A stretch of 64,000 nt of DNA, from contig NZ_MPOB01000006.1 in NCBI RefSeq assembly GCF_002148795.1, forward strand, positions 1-64,000, given 5' to 3'. Made by a program: the position numbers and the translations under genes. Numbering within the stretch: position 1 is the stretch's first letter; the number at the start of each line of letters is the position of its first letter. The notes beneath the pieces were generated by a model. It saw only the letters and a list, made by a program, of their open reading frames with translations, had not been told where the DNA came from and did not search any database. This document shows positions 9,264-18,203 of the stretch, piece after piece. Origin of the DNA: Oceanibaculum nanhaiense. Its GTDB lineage: Bacteria > Pseudomonadota > Alphaproteobacteria > Oceanibaculales > Oceanibaculaceae.

Positions 9264-10544
9264 TTACCTTGGCCTCGGGGGCCTCGGGGGCCGCGGGCTC
9301 CACAGATAGGGCAGCAGCGCCGCCAGCAGGGCGATAGCGGCGGCGGCGAAGATCCAGGCGAACACGCCAGCAGGTGCATAACCAGCCCCGGTCGCGGTCT
9401 CGGCGATCCAGCCGAAGCCTGCCGAGGCAATCGCATAGCCCAGGAACACGAAGCTGTTCAGCACGCCGAAGCCGCGCCCGCGCGCCGCTGCCGGCAGCAC
9501 GCCCTTGCCCTGCGTCATCAGCAGCGGATGGATGTTGCCGATGGTGAACAGCAATGAGATCAGCCCGACGCTGACCAGCACATCGGCGGCCGGCAGCAGC
9601 GCCAGTGCCGCCGCGCCCAGAAAGGTCATCGCCAGCCAGACCGTGGCGATGGGCTTGGTGTTCCAGCGCCGCACCAGCAGCGGCACGGCGAAGGCCGACA
9701 GCAGCCCGCACAGGCTGGCAACCGTCATCGCCTCGCCGCGCGCCACCGCATCCAGCCCGAACACGTCGGACAGATACGGCCCGCCCCAGGCATTGCGGAA
9801 GGTGATGCCGGCGGCCAGCGCCAGGCAGGCCGGGATCAGCGTCCACAGGACCGGCAGGCGCAGCACAGCGAGGCAGGCCCGCGCGGTCTCCCCGGCGCTC
9901 TCCTGCGGGCCATCGCCGATCCGCCCGTCGCGCACGAAGCGCCACACCCCCAGCATCGCCAGCAGCGTCATTACCGCCGCCATCGCCAGGGCCGGGCGCC
10001 AGCCGAACAGATAGGTCGCCCAGCCCAGCGGCGCCGCCGCCATGAAGGCGCCCGCCGTGCCGATGGCGCTGGTCAGCGTCACGGTCTGCACGAAGCGCGG
10101 TTCCGGCAGATGGTTCGCGGAATAATACATCAGCGCCATGAAGATCGGCGCGCAGGCAAAGCCCAGCGCCACCTGCGCCAGCATCGCCAGCGCCGCATTC
10201 GGTGTCACCGCGAACAATGCCGCGCCGACCACGCCCACCCCGAGCAGGATTGTCGTCGGCCGGCCGACGCCATAGCGGTCGAAGGCGATGCCGACCGGAA
10301 TCTGCGCCGCCCCGAACGCCAGGAAGAAGACCGAGGACAGCCAGCCGAACTGTGCCGGGGTGAGATCGAGATCGGTCATCAGCTCCGGCGCGATGACGGC
10401 AAGGAAGCTGCGGAAGAACTGGCTGAGAATATAGGCGAAGGTCAGCGCAAGGATGGCCTTGGTGCTGTTTTGCAAGGCCGGTACCGCCGCGTCAGCCGGC
10501 GGCCGGATGGCGCGGGCGGAAGATGGTTGGCCAGGGCAGGCCAT
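9264..10544 (-). CDS. MFS transporter
   Basis: A 426-residue protein with about twelve hydrophobic segments and the MFS loop 2-3 signature region (IPVGIAFDRYGVGRPTT, about residues 82-98). The C-terminus ends in a short Pro-Arg repeat. The ATG at 10544 has GGAGG three bases upstream but overlaps the DUF2948 gene by 53 nt. A TTG at 10475 would avoid the overlap and still keep all membrane segments. Substrate cannot be inferred. It ends 3 bp from the convergent kinase gene. Confidence 0.85.
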   Translation of the reverse strand: MACPGQPSSARAIRPPADAAVPALQNSTKAILALTFAYILSQFFRSFLAVIAPELMTDLDLTPAQFGWLSSVFFLAFGAAQIPVGIAFDRYGVGRPTTILLGVGVVGAALFAVTPNAALAMLAQVALGFACAPIFMALMYYSANHLPEPRFVQTVTLTSAIGTAGAFMAAAPLGWATYLFGWRPALAMAAVMTLLAMLGVWRFVRDGRIGDGPQESAGETARACLAVLRLPVLWTLIPACLALAAGITFRNAWGGPYLSDVFGLDAVARGEAMTVASLCGLLSAFAVPLLVRRWNTKPIATVWLAMTFLGAAALALLPAADVLVSVGLISLLFTIGNIHPLLMTQGKGVLPAAARGRGFGVLNSFVFLGYAIASAGFGWIAETATGAGYAPAGVFAWIFAAAAIALLAALLPYLWSPRPPRPPRPR

Positions 10545-10965
10545 AATCCTCCAGCGTGCAGTCCGGGCGCGCCACCTCCAGCCGGATCGCCTTGTCGCCG
10601 GCGAACACGAGGTCGATGCGGGCCGCCCCCTGCTCCTCCGTCGCCACGAGGGTGAGCAGGCTCAGCAGACCGTCGCGGTCGCCCTTGCGGTCGATGCCGG
10701 ACAGCCTTGTGCGATGCACGCCCTGGAAGGTGATGCCGCACAGCACGCGCTCATAGCGGTCACCCTCGACCGGTTTCTCGTCCGGACCCAGCATCTCCCA
10801 GCGGAAACGCTGCGCCACCATGACGAACTCGCCGGGGGCATTCTCGCTGCCGGGCCGGAAGAGCATGTCCTCGACGGGCACCACGGCATCCTGCAGACAG
10901 GCGGCGATCACCGCCATATCCTCCGCATCCTCGCCCCGCAGCTTCAATGGCCGGAAATCCGTCAC
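10492..10965 (-). CDS. DUF2948 family protein
   Basis: A 157-residue protein of the alphaproteobacterial DUF2948 family, recognised by the MTDFRPLKLRGEDAEDMAVI opening, the FRWE segment and the C-terminal LEDYGLPWPTIFRPRH. It is normally found directly after murA, as here (39 bp downstream). Function is unknown; the constant neighbourhood suggests a link to cell-wall synthesis or to the his operon that often follows. Confidence 0.88.
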   Translation of the reverse strand: MTDFRPLKLRGEDAEDMAVIAACLQDAVVPVEDMLFRPGSENAPGEFVMVAQRFRWEMLGPDEKPVEGDRYERVLCGITFQGVHRTRLSGIDRKGDRDGLLSLLTLVATEEQGAARIDLVFAGDKAIRLEVARPDCTLEDYGLPWPTIFRPRHPAAG

Positions 10966-11004
10966 GGCCTGCCCCTTCCTTGTTTCTTCGTATGAGGTTA
11001 CCGC

Positions 11005-12279
11005 TTATTCGCCGCCGATGCGCGCGATATCGGCACCGCAGGCGGCCAGCTTCTCTTCCAGCCGCTCATAGCCACGGTCCAGATGATAGACCCGGTTCAC
11101 GATGGTCTCCCCTTCCGCCACCAGCCCGGCCAGCACCATCGAGACCGAGGCGCGCAGGTCGGTCGCCATCACCGGCGCGCCCTTCAGCCTTTCCACGCCG
11201 CGGATCATCGCCGAGGAATGGTGGACATTGATGTTCGCCCCCATGCGGCAGAGTTCCGGCACATGCATGAAGCGGTTCTCGAAGATCGTCTCGGTGATCA
11301 TCGCGGCCCCCTTGGAGACCGTCATCAGCGCCATGATCTGCGCCTGCAGGTCGGTCGGGAAGCCGGGATAGGGCTCGGTCATCACATCGACGCCGTCCAT
11401 CACGCCATTGGCGCGGCGGACGCGGAAACCGTCCTGCATCGTCTCGACCTTCGCCCCGGCCTCGCCCAGCAGCTTCAGCAGCGACTCCAGCAGCGTCGGG
11501 CAGATGCCGGCCAGCTCGAGATTGCCATCGGTCATGGCGGCGGCGATGGCGAAGGTGCCGGCCTCGATACGGTCGGCGACCACATGATGTTCCGCGCCAT
11601 GCAGCGCCGCCACACCCTGAATATGCAGCGTGTCGGTGCCGATGCCCTCGATCTTCGCCCCCATCGCGTTCAGGCAATGGGCGAGATCGTTCACCTCCGG
11701 CTCGCGCGCGGCGTTCACCAGCGTCGTCTCGCCCTCGGCGAGGCAGGCCGCCATCAGCAGGTTTTCCGTGGCCCCGACGGAGACCTGCGGAAACACGAAG
11801 CGGCCGCCCTTCAGCCCCTTCGGCGCGGTGGCGTGGATATAGCCTTCCTCCAGCGTGATTTCCGCGCCCAGCGCGGTCAGCCCCTTCACATGCAGATCGA
11901 CCGGCCGGTTGCCGATGGCGCAACCGCCGGGCAGCGACACCCGCGCCTCGCCGCAGCGCGCCAGGATCGGCCCCAGCACCAGCACCGAGGCGCGCATCTT
12001 GCGCACCAGATCATAGGGGGCGGTGGTGCTGGTGATCCGTGCCGCCGTCAGATGCCCCTTGCGCGCGGCACTCTCGCCCTCGATCCGCAGATCGACGCCA
12101 TGCTGTTCCAGCAGCTTGCCCATGGTGGCGATGTCGGCCAGCGCCGGCAGGTTGGACAGGCTCAGCGTCTTGTCGGTCAGCAGCGCCGCCGCCATCAGCG
12201 GAAGGGCGGCATTCTTCGCGCCGCTGATCTGGATTCGGCCCTCTAGCGGGCGCCCTCCCCGGATACGGATTCTGTCCAT
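11005..12279 (-). CDS. murA: UDP-N-acetylglucosamine 1-carboxyvinyltransferase
   Basis: A 424-residue MurA catalysing the first committed step of peptidoglycan synthesis, transfer of enolpyruvate from PEP to UDP-GlcNAc. K22 and N23 (SGAKNAALP) and the catalytic loop Cys C120 in LPGGCAIG are present, so the enzyme is of the fosfomycin-sensitive cysteine type. The [13 protein letters not shown] motif is also intact. It leads the murA-DUF2948 pair. Confidence 0.97.
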   Translation of the reverse strand: MDRIRIRGGRPLEGRIQISGAKNAALPLMAAALLTDKTLSLSNLPALADIATMGKLLEQHGVDLRIEGESAARKGHLTAARITSTTAPYDLVRKMRASVLVLGPILARCGEARVSLPGGCAIGNRPVDLHVKGLTALGAEITLEEGYIHATAPKGLKGGRFVFPQVSVGATENLLMAACLAEGETTLVNAAREPEVNDLAHCLNAMGAKIEGIGTDTLHIQGVAALHGAEHHVVADRIEAGTFAIAAAMTDGNLELAGICPTLLESLLKLLGEAGAKVETMQDGFRVRRANGVMDGVDVMTEPYPGFPTDLQAQIMALMTVSKGAAMITETIFENRFMHVPELCRMGANINVHHSSAMIRGVERLKGAPVMATDLRASVSMVLAGLVAEGETIVNRVYHLDRGYERLEEKLAACGADIARIGGE

Positions 12280-12351
12280 CTGGTCTCTCGATATGCAGGA
12301 AGGAGGAAAGCCTTACGATACAGCCGTGTTTAACGCAGGCGAACGCCCGCC

Positions 12352-12555
12352 TCAACCCGACGCGGCATCAGGCTTTATCGGCAGCGTGGCTTTTTTGCGA
12401 CCGGAATCGCCATTATCGGAAGTGCTGACATCGGGATCGCCGGCCTTCTCCGCCTCCGCATCGGCCACCATATCGGCCCGGCCGCGCGCCTGCTGCTTGC
12501 GGCGCAGCAGATTGTCGCGCAGTGCCTGGGCCAGCTTCTGCTTCTTGTCGTTCAT
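12352..12555 (-). CDS. Small basic/acidic hypothetical protein
   Basis: A 67-residue protein starting MNDKKQKLAQALRDNLLRRK, with a basic amphipathic N-terminal helix followed by a low-complexity acidic tail. I chose the ATG at 12555, with a GAGGCGG site close upstream, over an in-frame ATG at 12621. Similar small proteins occur beside murA in related bacteria, but no function is known to me. It is 72 bp upstream of murA on the same strand and may be cotranscribed. Confidence 0.7.
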   Translation of the reverse strand: MNDKKQKLAQALRDNLLRRKQQARGRADMVADAEAEKAGDPDVSTSDNGDSGRKKATLPIKPDAASG

Positions 12556-12697
12556 TCCCGCCTCTCGGTTACGCGGCACGCCCCTCGTGCCCCCCTCATG
12601 ACAGGAACAGGAAAAGGTCATGTCCGCGTCACAGGCCCGTCACGCCAGCGTCACAGGGCGGCAGTATAGTCCGCGCAATCTTACCGGAGAATGACTC

Positions 12698-12832
12698 ATG
12701 GCCGTGATCATTACCCTTTCCCTCGCCGTTGCCGTCAGCGCCCTGATCGCCCCACCGGCGGTAAGGCTGTTCTGCCGCACCGTCGACCGTCATCTGGACG
12801 AGGCTTTCGACGCCGACCTGCGCTGGTTCTAG
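12698..12832 (+). CDS. Small single-pass membrane protein (44 aa)
   Basis: A 44-residue frame with GGAGA eight bases before the ATG. Residues 2-22 form one hydrophobic helix (VIITLSLAVAVSALIAPPAV, slightly overlapping its end), followed by a charged tail ending DADLRWF. Small one-helix proteins often modulate membrane complexes, but nothing specific can be said here. The ribosome site and clean topology make it more convincing than a random short frame. Confidence 0.5.
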   Translation: MAVIITLSLAVAVSALIAPPAVRLFCRTVDRHLDEAFDADLRWF

Positions 12833-12989
12833 CGCCAGATCACACGCCCACGGTGGCGCATCTGCGCCATCGGAAAATTCCCTCACATCCCTGCTTGCAT
12901 GCCCCGCCCCGCTGTGGCATGTTCCGCGCGCTTTCGGGGGGATGTCTCCCCTTCAGGGCCAGCCGGCACGTTGCCGCCGCCCTCCGGAT

Positions 12990-13064
12990 GCTGCGGTAGC
13001 TCAGTGGTAGAGCACTCCATTGGTAATGGAGAGGTCGACAGTTCAATCCTGTCTCGCAGCACCA
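12990..13064 (+). tRNA. tRNA-Thr (GGT)
   Basis: A 75-nt cloverleaf with acceptor GCTGCGG pairing to TCGCAGC (last pair G-U), the D-arm TAGCTCAGTGGTAGAGC, the anticodon stem CTCCA/TGGAG with loop TTGGTAA (anticodon GGT, threonine), a T-arm with GTTCAATCC, and an encoded CCA. Confidence 0.96.
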
Positions 13065-13140
13065 TTCTTCCCCAAGGAAATCCAGATCGAACGAAACCGG
13101 CCCGACGTTTCCGGCAGGCCGATTATCGCGTTCGCTTCCC

Positions 13141-14076
13141 TCACCCCGCCTTGGAATATTTGCCGGTAAGCTGCGGCGTGTAGGGGCCATCCAGCCCCTT
13201 CTCCTTGTGTTCCAGGCGGGTGTCGCGGCCCCAGGTCCGCTTCAGCTCGTCCTGCACCTTGAAGGCGAGACGGCCCATGCCTTCCACCTCCAGCTCCACC
13301 TTGTCGCCATCCTGCAGCGAGGACAGGCCGCGATGGTTGGTGCCGGTGGCCAGGATGTCGCCCGGCTCCAGCGTCTGCACCGAACTCATCCATTCGATGC
13401 AGCGTGGAATATCGTGCGCCATGTCGCTGGTGTTGAAATCCTGCTTCACGGTGCCGTTCACCCACAGCCGCACGCGCAAATTCTGCGGATCGGGCACTTC
13501 GTCCGCCGTCACCAGGAACGGGCCGATGGGGGCGAAAGTGGCGCGCGACTTCACCTGGAAGAAGCTGTTGTTCGGCGCCGGCAGGCCACGCGCCGACCCG
13601 TCGATGAAATTCATATAGCCGAAGATATAGTCCTTCGCCTTCTCCGCCGGCACGTTGCTGGCGCGCTTGCCGATGACCAGCGCCAGCTCCGCCTCGCCCT
13701 CGAACACATGGGCCGGCACGTCCGGCAGCACCATCGTGTCGCCCTGGCCGATGATGGCGCTGGGTGTCTTCTGGAAGGCGTTGATGACCGGCTTCTCGGT
13801 CAGCGTGCCATCCTCCATGTAGTTCACCGCCATGCAGACGATGGCGCCGGGTCGCGGCAGCGGCGGCCGGATGCGCACGCTGGCCAGCGGGATGCCCTTG
13901 CCCTCTGCGGCGGCTTTTTCCAACTTCCCGCGATACTCCTCGAAGCGCTCGATCAGCCCGCGCATCACATCATTGGGGCCGGTGCGCGGAATATCCGCCA
14001 GCAGGTCGGTCACATCGACCACCGCGTCACCGCGCAGCACGCCCACGCGGAAATCGTCGAAATGCAGCAGCTTCAT
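13141..14076 (-). CDS. Fumarylacetoacetate hydrolase family protein
   Basis: A 311-residue member of the FAH superfamily. Metal ligands are expected at the EGEAELALVIGKR glutamates and at the Asp of MNFIDGSARG, and GDILATGTNHRG is the conserved C-terminal loop. The family hydrolyses or decarboxylates 2-oxo acids and related diketo acids in aromatic catabolism; the substrate here is unknown. It is monocistronic by spacing and diverges from the TonB receptor gene across 162 bp. Confidence 0.9.
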   Translation of the reverse strand: MKLLHFDDFRVGVLRGDAVVDVTDLLADIPRTGPNDVMRGLIERFEEYRGKLEKAAAEGKGIPLASVRIRPPLPRPGAIVCMAVNYMEDGTLTEKPVINAFQKTPSAIIGQGDTMVLPDVPAHVFEGEAELALVIGKRASNVPAEKAKDYIFGYMNFIDGSARGLPAPNNSFFQVKSRATFAPIGPFLVTADEVPDPQNLRVRLWVNGTVKQDFNTSDMAHDIPRCIEWMSSVQTLEPGDILATGTNHRGLSSLQDGDKVELEVEGMGRLAFKVQDELKRTWGRDTRLEHKEKGLDGPYTPQLTGKYSKAG

Positions 14077-14198
14077 CCCATGCCTCGTCTGGTTTTTTCG
14101 GAAAGCCGCACAGCCGGGACCGGCCCGCAGCGTTAAGCAGATAGTACGCCTCCGCCCGATGCCCGCAATGGGTGTTGCATGATGCCGCCCGATTCTTT

Positions 14199-14220
14199 TA
14201 TGTTACGTTATAACGTTATT
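14199..14220 (+). promoter_or_regulatory. Zur-like palindrome before the His-rich TonB receptor
   Basis: The perfect 12-bp palindrome ACGTTATAACGT (14205-14216) lies in an AT-rich stretch 22 bp before the receptor start and resembles Zur/Fur-family operators, which are AT-rich dyads often containing GTTATAA. The receptor's His-rich loop fits zinc control. Binding is inferred, not shown. Confidence 0.55.
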
Positions 14221-14238
14221 AATCAGGGGCAATTTCCG

Positions 14239-16287
14239 ATGAATATCCAAAGCCTGCGCACAGGCGTCAGCCTGCTGGCGCTGATGGCCGTGCCGTTTTC
14301 CGCATCTTCCCTTGCCGCCCAGCAGGCAGACCCCGTCACCCTACAGCCGGTGGTGGTGGAGATCGCGCCCCTGAAGAGCACGCAGGAGGAGCTGGTCGAA
14401 GGCTCCGCCGTCCTGACCGGCGACGATCTGGAGCGCCGCCGCGCGCCGACGCTGGGCGAGACGCTGGCGCGCACGCCGGGCGTCGCCAATTCCGATTTCG
14501 GCCCCGGCGCCGGGCGGCCGGTGATCCGCGGCCAAGGCGCGGCGCGGGTGCGCGTGCTGCAGAACGGGCTGGACACGTTCGACGCCTCCACCGCCAGCCC
14601 GGACCATGCCGTCGTCATCCCGATGGAATCGGCGGAGCGGGTGGAAGTGCTGCGCGGCCCGGCCTCGCTGCTTTATGGCAGTTCGGCGGTGGGCGGAGTG
14701 GTCAGCGTCACCGACGGGCGTATCCCGATGCGGCGGCCGAGGGATCTGGTCGAGGGCATGGCGCGCCTTGGCTTTTCCACCGGGTCGAGCGCACTGGAGG
14801 GTTTCGGCTCGGCCAGCCTGGCGGCGGGCAATAATGTCGTGCTGCATCTGGAAGGCTTCAGCAGCGACGCCAATGATTACCGGGTGAACGGCTATGCCAG
14901 CGACGAGGCGCGCGAGGAAGGGCTGAAGGGCAAGGTCGAGAACAGCGCGGTCGAGCGGTCGGGCGGTTCCGTCGGCGCCAGCTATCTGGGTGAGCACGGC
15001 TATGCCGGCTTCGCTGTCAGCGGCTATTCCAGCCTGTATGGCGTTCCGGGCGGCCACGCACATCATGAGGAAGAGGACCACGAAGAAGAGGACGAGGATC
15101 ACGAGCACGAGCATGGCGGCGTGCGCATCGACATGCAGCAGACCCGCTATGACGCGCGCTTCGGCCTTTACGAACCGCTGCCCTTCCTGGAGGAGGCCAC
15201 GCTGCGGCTCGGCCATGCCGATTACCGCCATCTGGAGCTGGAGGGCGACGAAGTCGGCACTCTGTTCGAAAATCGCGGCTGGGAAGGCCGGCTCGACCTC
15301 ACGCACAAGCCGATCTTCGGGCTGAAGGGCGTGTTCGGCGTGCAGGCCAGCCGGCGCGATTTCCAGGCGGTCGGCGAGGAAGCCTTCGTGCCGCCAACGG
15401 TCACCGACAACGCCGCCCTGTTCCTGGTCGAGCGCTACGAGACCGGCCCCTGGCAGTTCACCGGCGGCGGCCGGCTGGAGACCCAGACGGTCGAGGCCGA
15501 CGGGCTGCGCATGGAGCGCGATTTCACCGCCGTCAGCGTCTCCGCTGGCGCCAGCTACAAGCTGTCGCCCGACTATTCCGTCGGCCTGTCGCTGTCACGC
15601 ACAGAGCGCGCGCCGAATGCGGAGGAACTGTTCTCCGACGGGCCGCATCTGGCCACCAATTCCTACGAGATCGGTAATACCGAACTCGGCAAGGAAGAGG
15701 CGCTGCACGCCGAACTGTCGCTGCGCAAGACACGCGGCCCGGTGACCGGCGGTATCAATCTGTTCGCCACGCGCTACCGCGACTACATCTTCCGCGACTT
15801 CACCGGCGGCGAGCGCGACGGGCTGGACGAATTGCGCTACCGCCAGACCGACGCCGACTTCCACGGCTTCGAGGTGGAGGCCGCCTGGGCCTTCCTGGAA
15901 CGGCCGGGCCTTGCGCTCAGCCTGGATGGATCGCTCGACTATGTGCGGGCGGAAAACCGGGAGACCGGCGACGCGCTGCCGCTGATCCCGCCGCTGGGCT
16001 ACAATATCGGCATCAACGCCTATACCAACCATGTCGATTACCGGCTGGAACTGGCGGGCGCCACCGAGCAGGACCGCACCGGCGCCAACGAGACATCGAC
16101 GGACGGCTATGCCTTCCTGAACGCCTCACTGGCCTTCCGGCCGATTGCCGGCAGCGACGATTTCATCCTGCAGGTGCAGGGGCGCAACCTCACCGATTCG
16201 GAGGGGCGCAATCACATCTCCCTGCTGAAGGACGAAGCCCCCTTGCGTGGCCGTGAATTGCGGGTGGTCGGAACCGTCAGGTTCTGA
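14239..16287 (+). CDS. TonB-dependent receptor with His-rich loop, probable zinc importer
   Basis: A 682-residue outer-membrane receptor: signal peptide (residues 1-27, ending SSLAAQ), plug domain (about 45-165, with RVEVLRGPASLLYGSSAVGG) and a 22-strand barrel ending RGRELRVVGTVRF. Residues 273-292 are a His/Glu/Asp-rich stretch (HAHHEEEDHEEEDEDHEHEH), like the metal-binding loop of ZnuD-type zinc receptors. I chose the ATG at 14239 because of the CAGGGG ribosome site and the signal peptide; the longer frame would run through the palindrome. A Zur-like site lies just upstream. Zinc is the likely cargo, though nickel or copper cannot be excluded. Confidence 0.87.
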   Translation: MNIQSLRTGVSLLALMAVPFSASSLAAQQADPVTLQPVVVEIAPLKSTQEELVEGSAVLTGDDLERRRAPTLGETLARTPGVANSDFGPGAGRPVIRGQGAARVRVLQNGLDTFDASTASPDHAVVIPMESAERVEVLRGPASLLYGSSAVGGVVSVTDGRIPMRRPRDLVEGMARLGFSTGSSALEGFGSASLAAGNNVVLHLEGFSSDANDYRVNGYASDEAREEGLKGKVENSAVERSGGSVGASYLGEHGYAGFAVSGYSSLYGVPGGHAHHEEEDHEEEDEDHEHEHGGVRIDMQQTRYDARFGLYEPLPFLEEATLRLGHADYRHLELEGDEVGTLFENRGWEGRLDLTHKPIFGLKGVFGVQASRRDFQAVGEEAFVPPTVTDNAALFLVERYETGPWQFTGGGRLETQTVEADGLRMERDFTAVSVSAGASYKLSPDYSVGLSLSRTERAPNAEELFSDGPHLATNSYEIGNTELGKEEALHAELSLRKTRGPVTGGINLFATRYRDYIFRDFTGGERDGLDELRYRQTDADFHGFEVEAAWAFLERPGLALSLDGSLDYVRAENRETGDALPLIPPLGYNIGINAYTNHVDYRLELAGATEQDRTGANETSTDGYAFLNASLAFRPIAGSDDFILQVQGRNLTDSEGRNHISLLKDEAPLRGRELRVVGTVRF

Positions 16288-16984
16288 TCGGTCCAGCGTC
16301 AGCCTTGCCGCCACGCGGTGCCCCCCTTGGCGGCAAGGCCCAGGCCACTAGGCCGGCAAGCATCGCCGCCAGCGGCACCAGCGCCTGCCCCTCCCCCATC
16401 GCGTGCAGGGTGGCCGCACTCACAAGACACCAGAAGACCGGCACGGCTAGGGCGAGGCCGGACAGCAGAGTGCGCGGAAGCAGGCAGAGCAGGCCAAGCG
16501 TGGCGATGGCGGTGGGGTCCGGCGCCAGCCCAATCATCTCCGCCTGCGCCAGCGGCCGTCCAAAGACGAGCGGCAGCAGCGGATGGAGCGTCAGCGCATA
16601 GACGAACAGCCCGGCACCCGCCCCTTCCCGCAAGCGCCATCGAGCGGCGGCAGGCACGATCGCGCCGCGCCCCACCAGCAGCAGCAGGATCGCTTCCGCC
16701 AGAAACACCGGCATCAGATAGGGTGCCGCCCAGTTGATGCTGGCATAGCGCTGCCAGAAGAACAGCAGCCCCACCGCAACCCAGCCCGCCGCCAGCAGGG
16801 CGAGGCCAAGCCTGCCGGCCCTGGGCGCGCCGCGCAGCACCAGCGCCGCAACACCCAGCCCCAGCAGCAGGATGAAGGGCTGCGCCGGCCACAGCGCCGC
16901 ATTGTGCAGCTCGAACAGCCGCCAATAGGCGCGCGGCGCGAACAGCAGGAAATCCTCCAGCCGGTAACTCGACCAGTCGGCCAT
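16277..16984 (-). CDS. Multi-pass membrane protein, DUF6064-like
   Basis: A 235-residue protein with about seven hydrophobic segments. The opening YRLEDFLLFAPRAYWRLFEL followed by NAALWPAQ resembles the DUF6064 family of uncharacterised membrane proteins. Its ATG overlaps the stop of the aldo/keto reductase gene by ATGA coupling, so the two form an operon. Its last 11 nt overlap tail-to-tail with the TonB receptor gene. No function is known. Confidence 0.75.
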   Translation of the reverse strand: MADWSSYRLEDFLLFAPRAYWRLFELHNAALWPAQPFILLLGLGVAALVLRGAPRAGRLGLALLAAGWVAVGLLFFWQRYASINWAAPYLMPVFLAEAILLLLVGRGAIVPAAARWRLREGAGAGLFVYALTLHPLLPLVFGRPLAQAEMIGLAPDPTAIATLGLLCLLPRTLLSGLALAVPVFWCLVSAATLHAMGEGQALVPLAAMLAGLVAWALPPRGAPRGGKADAGPIRT

Positions 16985-17904
16985 CAGATATCCCGGATAT
17001 GGGCGGCGATGCGCTCCCGCATTTTAGCATCTGGCAAAGGATCGGACGCCGCCCGCATATTCTCGCGCGCATGGTGCGGCTTGGTGGTCGCCGGGATAGC
17101 CACGGTGACAGTGGGGTGCGACAGGATAAATTTCAGGATCAGCTGCGCCCAGGTCTCCGCCCCCACCTCCGCCGCCCAGCCCGGCAGGGGCGCGCGTTCC
17201 AGCCGCCGGGTCAGCGCGCCCTGCCGGAACGGCCGGTTCACCATGACGCCGATGCCACGCTCCTTCGCCAGCGGCAGGATGCGTTGTTCCACTTCGCGGT
17301 CGAGCGGATTGTATGTCACCTGCACGAAATCGAGCTTCTGCGTGGCCATCACCCGCTCGAACAGATCATGCCGGCGGCCTTCCGAGGTGGTGATGCCGAC
17401 ATAGCGGATCTCCTTCGCCGCCTTCATCGCCTGCAGCGTCTCCAGATGCGCCTCCCAGCCCAGCAGATTATGCACCTGCATCAGGCTGAAGCGCGGCACG
17501 GTCCAGAGCCGCCGCGACCGGTTCATCTGCGCCCGCCCCTGATCGCCGTCGGATATCCACACCTTGTCGGCGGAGAACAGATTTTTCGGGCGGCCCAGCT
17601 TTTCCAGGCCGTGGCCGATCACCGCCTGAGCGGAGCCATACATCGGCGAGGAATCGATGACCCGCCCGCCAGCCTTGAAGAAGGACTCCATCACCGCCGC
17701 GCACTCGTCGCGCAGCACCGGGTCTTCCCCGACATTGAAGGTGATCCAGGTACCGAGGCCGACGGCGGGAATCATCTCCCCGGTCGAGGGGATCGGCCGC
17801 ATCAACGGTTGCGCCTGCTGCCCCCAACTCAGGCGGGGCAGTCCAGCCGCCATCACGCCTGCCGCGGCGGCACCCTTCAGGATGCTGCGTCTGGAGGATG
17901 TCAT
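16984..17904 (-). CDS. Tat-exported aldo/keto reductase
   Basis: A 306-residue aldo/keto reductase with an N-terminal twin-arginine signal (SRRSILKG followed by a hydrophobic AAAAGVMAAG stretch). Catalytic residues appear in order: Asp and Tyr in VIDSSPMYGSA, Lys in FSADKVWI, His in MQVHNLLG. The start at 17904 has AAAGGAG five bases upstream; a frame extending to 17922 has no such site. Periplasmic location is inferred from the Tat signal. This is unusual because NADPH is scarce there, so an unusual cofactor or cytoplasmic retention is possible. Operon with the downstream membrane protein. Confidence 0.87.
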   Translation of the reverse strand: MTSSRRSILKGAAAAGVMAAGLPRLSWGQQAQPLMRPIPSTGEMIPAVGLGTWITFNVGEDPVLRDECAAVMESFFKAGGRVIDSSPMYGSAQAVIGHGLEKLGRPKNLFSADKVWISDGDQGRAQMNRSRRLWTVPRFSLMQVHNLLGWEAHLETLQAMKAAKEIRYVGITTSEGRRHDLFERVMATQKLDFVQVTYNPLDREVEQRILPLAKERGIGVMVNRPFRQGALTRRLERAPLPGWAAEVGAETWAQLILKFILSHPTVTVAIPATTKPHHARENMRAASDPLPDAKMRERIAAHIRDI

Positions 17905-18013
17905 GAGTGCTCCTTTCCTCATTGCATTTCCTCTCTATTCCCTAGATGGGGCAAGGAGACGGCAGGCAAAGGGCACATACGACGCGCAGAAACACGCCGC
18001 CTCCGATTCGCGG

Positions 18014-18042
18014 TTGATAGAGTGTGAAAAATTCCATACTGT
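18014..18042 (+). promoter_or_regulatory. Candidate sigma-70 promoter of a small RNA
   Basis: TTGATA (18014-18019), a 17-bp spacer and TACTGT (18037-18042). The -35 matches consensus in five of six positions, while the -10 is weak. It lies upstream of a structured, gene-free segment that ends in a strong terminator. Confidence 0.45.
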
Positions 18043-18048
18043 GCGTTT

Positions 18049-18179
18049 GTCATTAAGTAATGCAGTTTTTCGACACAAAACGCATATCCGATTTGCGTCG
18101 ATGCATTGCTTGGTGTCGTTTTGCTAACCAATTCCAACTCTGCTCGACCGCGATGTACCCATCCGGTCGAGTTTTTTTT
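18049..18179 (+). ncRNA. Candidate small regulatory RNA, about 130 nt
   Basis: Between two minus-strand genes, the plus strand holds a promoter-like sequence, then a long hairpin (CGACAC 18071-18076 with GTGTCG 18113-18118, enclosing ACGCA/TGCGT at 18080-18084 and 18094-18098), a single-stranded AACCAATTCCAACT segment, and a canonical terminator. No plus-strand coding gene precedes that terminator. This layout is typical of a trans-acting sRNA. I do not recognise the family. Confidence 0.55.
18143..18179 (+). terminator. Rho-independent terminator
   Basis: An eight-pair stem CTCGACCG/CGGTCGAG with a 13-nt loop is followed directly by eight T residues. It is oriented on the plus strand, where no protein gene precedes it, and serves the candidate sRNA. 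Confidence 0.85.
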
Positions 18180-18203
18180 ATCCGAGTTTCAAAAAGTAGG
18201 GGC

